DNA of 15,276 nucleotides, from contig QJVU01000315.1 in NCBI GenBank assembly GCA_003235605.1, positions 1-15,276 of the forward strand, in the 5' to 3' direction. Source of the stretch: Planctomycetota bacterium (lineage in GTDB: Bacteria; Planctomycetota; UBA1135; UBA2386). Below the pieces are notes generated by a model. That model saw nothing but the letters and a program-made list of their open reading frames with translations. It searched no databases and was not told where the DNA came from. A program made the translations under genes and the position numbers. Position 1 is the first letter of the stretch, and the number at the start of each line of letters is the position of its first letter. Below are positions 1 through 6,010 of the stretch, piece after piece.

Positions 1-792
1 GTAGGGCACGATGCGCGGGTGCTCCCGCATCACCCGGGTCAGCTCTGGCCCTACGGTGTGGGGATAGGCATACATCAGCCTCAGCCAGCACAGGCCCTCG
101 ACATCCGCTAGCAGCGGCAGCAGCTCGTGGATCAGGTGCTTGCGTTCCAGGTCCAGCCCCCAAGCGGTGCTGTCCTCGGCCACCACGACCACCTCCTTGA
201 CGCCGCTTCGGACCAGGCCCCGCGTCTCCTCCACCAGCACGTCCGCGGGCTTGCTGCGGTTCCTGCCGCGCATCCGCGGGATCGCGCAGAACGTGCACGA
301 GTGGTCGCAGCCCTCGGAAATCCTGAGGTAGGAATAGCTCTTGGGGGTCAGCAGCAGGCGGTTGGTGTCGGAGCGGGCGGCTTTCGGACGACCACCGTCG
401 ACGGTTGCGACAAAGCGCCGGGCGCTGCCGTTCACGACGCTGCGCACCACGCCGGGCACACCGGAGTAGTCCGAGATCGGCAGGATCGCGTCAACCTCGG
501 GGATGGCTGTCTCGAGCTCCTTGCCGTAGCGCTGGGTCAGGCACCCGACGGCTACCACCCCCTTGATCACGCCACGCCTCTTCAGCTCGCAGACCCCCAG
601 GATGGTGTCGATCGACTCCTGCTTGGCTGCCTCCACGAAGCCACAAGTGTTGACCACGACCACATCCGCGTCCTCGGGCTCCTCGGTGACGTGGAAACCT
701 TCTTCCACCGCATGTCCTAGGATCACCTCTGAGTCGATCAGGTTGCGTGCGCAACCCAGGCTGATCAACGAAACTCGGATCGCCTCATTCAA
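1..792 (-). CDS. rimO: Ribosomal protein S12 methylthiotransferase RimO, N-terminal part (C-terminus beyond the left edge)
   Basis: This is a radical-SAM methylthiotransferase that, in characterised bacteria, adds a methylthio group to a conserved aspartate of ribosomal protein S12. The visible 264 residues contain the N-terminal UPF0004 domain, with cluster cysteines at about 14 (SLGCARN), 50 (VVNTCGFVEAAKQES) and 84 (AVGCLTQRYG). The radical-SAM CxxxCxxC motif follows at about 162-169 (GCDHSCTFCAIPRMRG). The NTCGF...ESIDTIL block is typical of RimO rather than MiaB. The frame has no ATG near the N-terminus. A TTG at 790-792, 7 nt after the rplI stop, puts the SLGC motif at the expected distance and is the best start, although no good Shine-Dalgarno precedes it. 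The gene is the last one visible in the ribosomal operon, so it is probably co-expressed with it. The TRAM domain and stop codon are outside the window. Family assignment is strong; the start is less certain. Confidence 0.93.
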   Translation of the reverse strand, partial: MNEAIRVSLISLGCARNLIDSEVILGHAVEEGFHVTEEPEDADVVVVNTCGFVEAAKQESIDTILGVCELKRRGVIKGVVAVGCLTQRYGKELETAIPEVDAILPISDYSGVPGVVRSVVNGSARRFVATVDGGRPKAARSDTNRLLLTPKSYSYLRISEGCDHSCTFCAIPRMRGRNRSKPADVLVEETRGLVRSGVKEVVVVAEDSTAWGLDLERKHLIHELLPLLADVEGLCWLRLMYAYPHTVGPELTRVMREHPRIVPY

Positions 793-799
793 GAAGCGG

Positions 800-1252
800 C
801 TACTCGGGTTTGGTCTGCACCACCCACACCTTGGTCACGGCCTCGACGTCGGCGTGCAGGTGGATGGTCACGTCGAAGACACCGATCTCCTTGAGTGGGT
901 GCTCCAGGCGCACCTGCTTCTCATCCACCGGGAGGCCCTTGGCCTTGAGCGAGGCCGCGATCTGGGCTGCGTTCACCGAACCGAAGAGGTGGCCCTCCTC
1001 GTTGGCCCGGCCCTCGATCGTCACCGATGTCTCGCTCAGGCTCTGCGCCAACAGCTTGAAGTTCCCGACGCGGGCCAGTTCCTCGGCCCTCGCGCGCTCG
1101 CGTTCCCGCTCGATCATCTGCATGTTGGCGTCGCTGACCGTAACGGCGAGACCCCGGGGCAGGAGGTAGTTGCGGGCATAGCCGGGCTTGACGTCGACGA
1201 CGTCCCCCAACATGCCGAGCCTGTCCACGCTCTGCTTCAGCAAGACTTGCAT
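800..1252 (-). CDS. rplI: 50S ribosomal protein bL9
   Basis: Structural protein of the large ribosomal subunit; in bacteria it binds 23S rRNA near the L1 stalk. The 150-residue length is normal. The N-terminal globular domain carries the L9 signature (LGDVVDVKPGYARNYLLPRG, about 15-34). A charged helical linker rich in Glu and Arg follows (about 47-75), then the C-terminal domain with the FGSVNAAQIA block (about 90-99). The ATG at 1250-1252 has a perfect AGGAGG eight bases upstream, at 1261-1266. That sequence is also the last Arg-Arg codons of rpsR, whose stop is only 2 nt before this start, so the two genes are very likely translationally coupled. rimO follows 7 nt after the stop. Confidence 0.97.
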   Translation of the reverse strand: MQVLLKQSVDRLGMLGDVVDVKPGYARNYLLPRGLAVTVSDANMQMIERERERARAEELARVGNFKLLAQSLSETSVTIEGRANEEGHLFGSVNAAQIAASLKAKGLPVDEKQVRLEHPLKEIGVFDVTIHLHADVEAVTKVWVVQTKPE

Positions 1253-1254
1253 GA

Positions 1255-1578
1255 TCAGTCCCTCCTGTGGCGCAACTCGCCGGCAGACCCGATGTACGGC
1301 AGCAGCCCGATGAACCTGGCCAGCTTGATGGCTCTGGTGAGCCTGCGCTGGTCCTGGCCGGAGAAGCCCGTGCGGCGACGGCTCAGGATCTTGCCGGTAG
1401 GGCCGACGAAGGTCGCCAGGTAACCGATGTTCTTGTAGTCCAAGGGTTCGGTGGGCCGGGCCACCCGCTTCGGACGGGTGCCGAACCTGCCGAAGCGGCT
1501 GCCACGCCGCGGCCCGCGGCCCCCGCCGCCGGGCCCGCCAAAGCTGTCGTCACTCCCCATGTCATCCACGGCACTCAT
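1255..1578 (-). CDS. rpsR: 30S ribosomal protein bS18 with a glycine/arginine-rich N-terminal extension
   Basis: Small-subunit protein that forms a heterodimer with S6 on the 16S rRNA platform. Of 107 residues, the C-terminal 60 or so are the conserved core: DYKNIGYLATFVGPTGKIL, then RRRTGFSGQDQRRLTRAIK and ARFIGLLPYIG. The first 40 or so residues are acidic, then Gly/Arg-rich (GGPGGGGRGPRRGSR), longer than in typical 75-residue S18. The zinc-type cysteines found at the N-terminus of some S18 proteins are absent, so this is a C-minus form. The ATG at 1576-1578 overlaps the rpsF stop (ATGA), with AGGAGG at 1586-1591, seven bases upstream. This supports the long N-terminus over an internal Met at residue 7. 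rpsF and rpsR are directly adjacent with no ssb or priB between them. Confidence 0.95.
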   Translation of the reverse strand: MSAVDDMGSDDSFGGPGGGGRGPRRGSRFGRFGTRPKRVARPTEPLDYKNIGYLATFVGPTGKILSRRRTGFSGQDQRRLTRAIKLARFIGLLPYIGSAGELRHRRD

Positions 1579-2129
1579 TCCTTTGCCTCCTGCTGTTGGT
1601 CATCGTCCTCGCCCGTCTCGCCGGCTCGCTCCGAGCCGCCTGCAGCCTCGGCTCCCGCCAAGGCCTCCTCCCCAGCCTCCACTGCCTCCACTGCCTCCAC
1701 TGCCTCCACTGCCGCTTCATCTTCGGGCTCAGCCTCCTCCTCGGCGTCGGCGGAGGGCGGTGGTGGCGCCTGGTAGACGTCTTCCACCGGCACCTGGGAC
1801 TCGTCGAAGGCCTCTTCCGGCTGGTGGGCTTCCTCCGGGACCTTCTCACAGGTCACGAGGAGGTTCCGCATGACCGACTCGCTCAGCTGCAGCTCTCGCC
1901 GGAGCGGTGCGATCATGCCGGGCTTGCCGTTGAAGTACACCAGAAGGTAGGTTCCCCGCTGCTGGTGCTTGATCGGGTAGGAAAGGCGCCTCTCCTCCCA
2001 GCGCCGCGCGCTGACGATCTCGGCGCCGTGCTTGGTGAACATGCCGGTGACGTTGTCCTTCAACGCCTGCCAGCCCTGACGCACCTCCCGGTTGTCCAGG
2101 AGGCACATGCACTCATAGGTTCGCTTCAC
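1575..2129 (-). CDS. rpsF: 30S ribosomal protein bS6 with a long acidic, repeat-containing C-terminal tail
   Basis: Small-subunit protein, partner of S18. Residues 1 to about 96 are the S6 ferredoxin-like fold: MKRTYECMCLLDNRE, then ARRWEERRLSYPIKHQQRG, YLLVYFNG and LQLSESVMRNLLV. Residues from about 97 to 184 form an acidic Pro/Ala/Glu-rich tail, much longer than usual for S6. It includes a run of Val-Glu-Ala repeats coded by a 9-bp tandem repeat at 1681-1713. The tail is probably disordered. The start is GTG (2127-2129) within a GTGA overlap with the pth stop, which implies coupled translation. An AGGA lies about 11 nt upstream. Because the gene overlaps pth, there is no room for its own leader of the S6:S18-binding type. 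Confidence 0.95.
   Translation of the reverse strand: MKRTYECMCLLDNREVRQGWQALKDNVTGMFTKHGAEIVSARRWEERRLSYPIKHQQRGTYLLVYFNGKPGMIAPLRRELQLSESVMRNLLVTCEKVPEEAHQPEEAFDESQVPVEDVYQAPPPPSADAEEEAEPEDEAAVEAVEAVEAVEAGEEALAGAEAAGGSERAGETGEDDDQQQEAKE
1681..1713. repeat. 9-bp tandem repeat in the rpsF tail
   Basis: Three perfect consecutive copies of actgcctcc (1681-1689, 1690-1698, 1699-1707) are followed by a partial copy (actgcc, 1708-1713). The unit is a multiple of three. On the coding strand it reads GTG GAG GCA and so encodes Val-Glu-Ala repeats without changing frame. It looks like a slippage-prone microsatellite inside a disordered tail. Confidence 0.9.
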
Positions 2130-2788
2130 GGTTCAAGGGGTCCTGTTGTTGGTTCGGTTGGGTCTGTCCGGTTCGGATCGGGGTTGAACCGCTCCATCAG
2201 ACCCGGGAGACCTGCGCCCCAAAGCCACTCACAGGTGGCGTCTGCGGCGCGTTCGAGACTGCGACCGAGAACCCCCCGCTCCTCCTTTGCAAAAGGAGCG
2301 AGCACGTGGTCCACCGAAGAGGCGGACTGCGGCACACCGATACCGAGACGGAGACGGGGATACTCAGCCGAGCCCAAGGCTGCTTCGATCGAGCGCAGCC
2401 CGTTGTGCCCGCCAGGGCTCCCCGCCGGTCGGACACGGATCCGACCCAGCGGTAGGTTCAGGTCATCGACGACGACAAAGAGCGCTTCCGGTCCGAGGTC
2501 GCGGCCCAGAACGAAGGGCCCGGCCACTTCGCCGGAGAGGTTGACATAGGTTTGTGGCTTGACCAGCACGAACGGCTCGCCGGTATCGTTCTGGCCAAGG
2601 GCGATCCTGGCCCTCACCTTGCCCCCGAACAAACGGGTGCCGTCCGGCGCCCGGCGTTCGAGGCGAGTGAAGGTCAGCCCCAGCCGCTCCGCCACCCGGT
2701 CCAGGACCATGAAGCCGACGTTGTGTCGCGTGCCCTCGTACTCTGCGCCGGGGTTGCCGATGCCGAGGACGACACGCTGCCAGTTCAT
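2126..2788 (-). CDS. pth: Peptidyl-tRNA hydrolase
   Basis: Cytosolic hydrolase that cleaves the ester bond of peptidyl-tRNAs dropped from ribosomes and recycles the tRNA. With the ATG at 2786-2788 the protein has 220 residues. Conserved blocks follow the family order: GIGNPGAEYEGTRHNVGF (9-26, catalytic His22, Asn12), KPQTYVNLSG (77-86, Asn83), VVVDDLNLPLGRIRVRPAGS (105-124, Asp108/109) and GGHNGLRSI (126-134, Asn129). The C-terminus has a short Asp/Pro/Thr-rich tail. A GTG at 2846-2848 would add 20 residues that do not resemble the family, and the ATG places GIGNPG at the usual distance from the N-terminus. Neither start has a convincing Shine-Dalgarno. The stop overlaps the rpsF start. It lies downstream of rplY in a common rplY-pth-rpsF order. 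Confidence 0.95.
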   Translation of the reverse strand: MNWQRVVLGIGNPGAEYEGTRHNVGFMVLDRVAERLGLTFTRLERRAPDGTRLFGGKVRARIALGQNDTGEPFVLVKPQTYVNLSGEVAGPFVLGRDLGPEALFVVVDDLNLPLGRIRVRPAGSPGGHNGLRSIEAALGSAEYPRLRLGIGVPQSASSVDHVLAPFAKEERGVLGRSLERAADATCEWLWGAGLPGLMERFNPDPNRTDPTEPTTGPLEP

Positions 2789-2869
2789 GGGGAGGGTGTT
2801 GGCGGCGACGGGGCGGGGGAGGATAGCCGACAACACGGATCTGTCCACAAAACCCTGGCGAAACCGGCC

Positions 2870-3538
2870 TCACTCCTTCGCAGGCTTGCCCCCGCCCTCG
2901 TCCCCGGCGCCACCGCCTTCGGGCCCGGCCTCCCCTTCGCCGGCCTCGCCCTCGACGCCTTCGACGCCCTCGACGGGAGCTACCTCGACCTCCTTGATCT
3001 CACCGGTGACGTGGCACACCTGGGTCTCTGGCGGCACCGCCAGCTCGCAGCCCGCGGGCAGCTGCAGCTCGCTGGCCAGGACGTGGTCGTGCAGGTCGAG
3101 GTGGTCGACGTTGAGCTCGACGTCCTCCGGGATCGCACCCGGCAGGGACCTGAGCGTGATGCTGTGCAGGTCCTTGATGAAACGGCCACCGTGGGTGATC
3201 CCCTTGGGATGGCCGAGGTAGAGCAGCTCCACCTCCACCTCGATCGGCTTCTGCAGGTCGATGCGCTCGAAGTCCACGTGCAGCGGCTCGTCTGTGAGCG
3301 TGTCCCACTGCACTTCCTTGAGGTAGCAACCTTGTACCTCGCCGCCCAACTGGAGCTTGTAGACCCGCAGGTGGTGCCGAAGGTGCGTGGCGATCTCGTC
3401 GTGGTCGATGGCGATTGGGAGGTTCGCCTTGCCGCCGCCGTAGAGCACGGCAGGTACCCTGTTCTGGTCTCGCAGGCGACGCACCTTGTTGGTGCCGATC
3501 TGCTCGCGCTTGTGGACCTGGATCGTTGCGATCTCCAT
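2870..3538 (-). CDS. rplY: 50S ribosomal protein bL25, CTC/TL5 long form
   Basis: Large-subunit protein that binds 5S rRNA. The 222-residue length fits the two-domain CTC (general stress protein/TL5) form rather than the short E. coli L25. The N-terminal 5S-rRNA-binding beta barrel is about 1-90 (REQIGTNKVRRLRDQNRVPA, VLYGGGK, then VDFERIDL near 88-95). The C-terminal domain is about 96-185 (GITHGGRF, PEDVELNVDHLDLHDHV). Residues from about 187 contain three Val-Glu-Gly repeats and then a Gly/Glu-rich acidic tail. The ATG at 3536-3538 is preceded by a GAGG about 10-11 nt upstream. It sits between prs (54-nt gap) and pth. Confidence 0.95.
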   Translation of the reverse strand: MEIATIQVHKREQIGTNKVRRLRDQNRVPAVLYGGGKANLPIAIDHDEIATHLRHHLRVYKLQLGGEVQGCYLKEVQWDTLTDEPLHVDFERIDLQKPIEVEVELLYLGHPKGITHGGRFIKDLHSITLRSLPGAIPEDVELNVDHLDLHDHVLASELQLPAGCELAVPPETQVCHVTGEIKEVEVAPVEGVEGVEGEAGEGEAGPEGGGAGDEGGGKPAKE

Positions 3539-3592
3539 TGCTATGTCCCTCTTTCGGGGTCTGTGGTTTTCTGGAGCAGGAGCGCGGAAGCC

Positions 3593-4537
3593 TCAGTCGT
3601 TGAACAAATGGCTCACGCTCTCGCTGCGGTGGATGCGGTCGATTGCCCGGGCCAGGAGCGGCGCTACGGTGGCAACCTTCAGCCGCTCGAGGCCGTTCGG
3701 GTGGGCCGGGATGGTGTCAGTGAAAATGAGCTGCTCCACGGGTGCCTCGTTCAGCTTGCGCACCGCGTCGCCGCAGAGCACGGCGTGAGTAGCCATGATG
3801 TAGATCTTGTTGCCACCTTTTTTCTTGAGGATGCGACAGGCATCGGTGAGCGAGCCGCCCGTGCTGACCATGTCGTCTACGACGAACAGGTCGCGGCCCC
3901 TGACGTCCCCGACCACGTTCTCCACTACGACCTTGTCGCCGCTCACCCGCCGCTTGTCGACGATCGCGATGTCGGCATGCAGGCTCTTCGCGTAGGCGCG
4001 AGCCAGCTTCGTGCCGCCGACATCGGGGGACACGACCACCGGGTTCTCCGCCCCGATCTCCATGACGTGCTCCATGATCACCGGCCGGGCATACAGGTGG
4101 TCGGTCGGGATGTCGAAGAAACCCTGTATCTGGGCGGCGTGGAGATCGACAGTCAGCACCCGATCGGCCCCGGCCTTGGTGATCAGGTTGGCTATGAGCT
4201 TCGCCGTGATTGGCACCCTTCCCTCGTCCTTGCGGTCCTTGCGGGCATAGCCGAAGTAGGGCAGCACGGCGGTGATGCGGTCTGCGGACGCCCTCCTCAG
4301 ACAGTCCAGGAACGTGAGCAGCTCCATGATGTTCTCGTTCACCGGCGGGCATGTCGGCTGCACCACGAACACGTCGGCACCGCGCACGTCGCAGTTGATC
4401 CGGAGATTGATCTCGCCGTCCGGGAAACGCTCCACCGAGGCCGCACCGAGGGGGACGCCCAGATGACTGCAGATGTCCTTCGCCAGCTGCGGATGGGCTG
4501 TGCCGGTGAAGACGCGGATTCGGTCGAGGTTCATCAT
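3593..4537 (-). CDS. prs: Ribose-phosphate pyrophosphokinase (PRPP synthetase), class I
   Basis: Makes phosphoribosyl pyrophosphate from ribose 5-phosphate and ATP for nucleotide, His and Trp synthesis in the cytosol. The 314-residue length is typical. Motifs: ERFPDGEINLRI (36-47), the ATP-site loop FGYARKDRKDEGRVPITAK (95-113, usually YARQDRK), DLHAAQIQGFFDIPTDHL (131-148), the catalytic-loop KRR (195-197) and the PRPP-binding VVDDMVSTGGSLTD (219-232). The ATG at 4535-4537 is followed at once by a second Met codon. AAGG sequences lie upstream at spacings that could serve either, so the start is uncertain by one residue. It begins 19 nt after the glmU stop and is followed by rplY. Confidence 0.97.
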   Translation of the reverse strand: MMNLDRIRVFTGTAHPQLAKDICSHLGVPLGAASVERFPDGEINLRINCDVRGADVFVVQPTCPPVNENIMELLTFLDCLRRASADRITAVLPYFGYARKDRKDEGRVPITAKLIANLITKAGADRVLTVDLHAAQIQGFFDIPTDHLYARPVIMEHVMEIGAENPVVVSPDVGGTKLARAYAKSLHADIAIVDKRRVSGDKVVVENVVGDVRGRDLFVVDDMVSTGGSLTDACRILKKKGGNKIYIMATHAVLCGDAVRKLNEAPVEQLIFTDTIPAHPNGLERLKVATVAPLLARAIDRIHRSESVSHLFND

Positions 4538-4556
4538 GGGCCTTGTACCTTGCTTC

Positions 4557-5864
4557 TCAGTCCTCCTTGACCTGCTCCGCGCGGCGGCGCTTGCGCTCGC
4601 TCAGCGACCTGGCCGGGACGCCGACATAGACATCCTTTGCGGGAATCTTCGTGTTCCTGGTCACGATGGCGCCGGCGCCGGTGGTCGAGCCGTCCGCCAT
4701 CTGCACGGGCGCCACCAGCACGGTCCCGCTGCCGACGAACACCTCGTCGCCGATCACCGTGACGTGCTTGGCCTTGCCGTCGTAGTTGGCGGTGATCGTG
4801 CCGGCACCGATGTTGGACCGCCGGCCGATGGTGGCATCCCCCAGGTAGGTGAGGTGCTTGGCCTTGGTGTGGCTGCCGATCACGGTCTTCTTGACCTCCA
4901 CGAAGTTGCCAACCTCGGCAGCCTCCTCCAGCCGGGTCCCCACCCTGAGGTGGCTGAACGGCCCCACCTCACAGTCGGCCCCGATGCTCACCCCCCTGCG
5001 GATGACCGTACAGGGAAGGATGCGGGTGTTCGGCCCGATCGTCACGCCGTGGTCGATGAAGGTCGTCGCGGGGTCCTCGATGATCACGCCATTCTGCAGG
5101 TGCTCCACCAGGATGCGCTCCTGCATCACCTGTCTCGCGAGGGCCAGTTCCTCGAGGTCGTTCACCCCCAGTGCCTCCTCGGCCTCGATCAGCGTCAGGG
5201 TCTCCACCACTTCCCCCGATTCCAGGAACAGCCCGGGAGTGTCCGTCAGATACAGCTCCCCCTGGGCGTTCTGGGCCGCGAGCTTGTGGAGGACGGCCTG
5301 CAACCGCCGCCCACAGAAGCAGTAGGTCCCGACGTTGAACTCCTCGATCCAGAGCTGGGCCTCGTCGCAGTCCCTGGCTTCCCGCACGCCCTGGAACTCA
5401 CCATCGTCGTTCCGCAGGATCCGGCCCATGTCGTGGGGCGGCTCCCGGTAGGCAGTCAGGAGTGCCACCGCAGCATCACCCTGCTGGCGGCGGGCCACCA
5501 GCTTTCGGAGCGTGTTGGCGGTGAGCAGCGGCACGTCCCCATAGACCACCAGGACATCCCCCGCAAAGCCCTCGAGGGCCCCCATGCCCACCTGGACCGC
5601 GTGACCGGTCCCTCTTGGCTCCCCCTGGTCCACGAACTGGAGGCTCTGTCCCCGGCCTGCGCGCTCCGCCTCCGAGTCCACCACCTTTTGCGCCTGGTGA
5701 TGCACGACCACCACGGTCCGCTGCGGTCGCAGCTCACCCACGGTGTCCAGCACGGTGCCCAGCAGGGTCCGGCCGCAGAGGGGCAGCAGCACCTTCGGGA
5801 TCTGCACGTTGGTGCGGGTGCCGAGACCGGCGGCCAGCACGATGACAGCAAGGGGTTGGGACAT
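4557..5864 (-). CDS. glmU: Bifunctional GlmU: GlcNAc-1-P uridyltransferase and GlcN-1-P acetyltransferase
   Basis: Cytosolic enzyme making UDP-GlcNAc, the precursor of peptidoglycan and lipid A. The 435 residues are slightly shorter than the E. coli protein. The N-terminal uridyltransferase domain (1 to about 240) has LAAGLGTR (10-17), PKV (23-25), GEPRGTGHAV (81-90), VVYGDVPLL with metal-binding Asp110, and GVND (233-236). The C-terminal left-handed beta-helix (about 255-420) has repeated hexapeptides, HLTYLGDATIG with the acetyltransferase His337, NIGAGTITANYDG (351-363) and FVGSGTVLVAPV. Both active sites look intact, so this is a full bifunctional enzyme. The ATG at 5862-5864 has no clear Shine-Dalgarno. 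It is the first gene of the housekeeping operon. Confidence 0.96.
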   Translation of the reverse strand: MSQPLAVIVLAAGLGTRTNVQIPKVLLPLCGRTLLGTVLDTVGELRPQRTVVVVHHQAQKVVDSEAERAGRGQSLQFVDQGEPRGTGHAVQVGMGALEGFAGDVLVVYGDVPLLTANTLRKLVARRQQGDAAVALLTAYREPPHDMGRILRNDDGEFQGVREARDCDEAQLWIEEFNVGTYCFCGRRLQAVLHKLAAQNAQGELYLTDTPGLFLESGEVVETLTLIEAEEALGVNDLEELALARQVMQERILVEHLQNGVIIEDPATTFIDHGVTIGPNTRILPCTVIRRGVSIGADCEVGPFSHLRVGTRLEEAAEVGNFVEVKKTVIGSHTKAKHLTYLGDATIGRRSNIGAGTITANYDGKAKHVTVIGDEVFVGSGTVLVAPVQMADGSTTGAGAIVTRNTKIPAKDVYVGVPARSLSERKRRRAEQVKED

Positions 5865-5969
5865 CGACGATTCGCGGATCAGGGCGCCCCGAGGGCAAGA
5901 CCCAGGGACCGTGCAGGGTCCTCGGTTTGCTTCAGGTTAGGGCCTCCCGCGCGCAGAAAAAGGCGCAGC

Positions 5970-5998
5970 ATTTTGGGGACCCGGAGGGAGGGGGTCAA
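5970..5998 (-). promoter_or_regulatory. Candidate sigma70-type promoter upstream of glmU
   Basis: Read on the minus strand there is a -35-like TTGACC (5993-5998, 5 of 6 to consensus), a 17-nt spacer and a -10-like CAAAAT (5970-5975, 4 of 6). The A/T run stands out in an otherwise G+C-rich gap. Transcription would start about 100 nt before glmU. A 12-bp palindrome lies immediately upstream of the -35 box (6000-6011). This is a visual match only. Confidence 0.35.
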
Positions 5999-6010
5999 GG
6001 GCGGCGCCGC

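Noticed and set aside
2552..4570. A 672-codon plus-strand open frame
   Set aside because: It is antisense to prs, rplY and part of pth, all clear family members. The translation has no recognisable domain and is a high-G+C shadow frame.
5890..5930. Short inverted repeat GGACC...GGTCC in the glmU leader
   Set aside because: Only 5 bp, with competing alternative pairings and no terminator or riboswitch features; likely chance in G+C-rich sequence.
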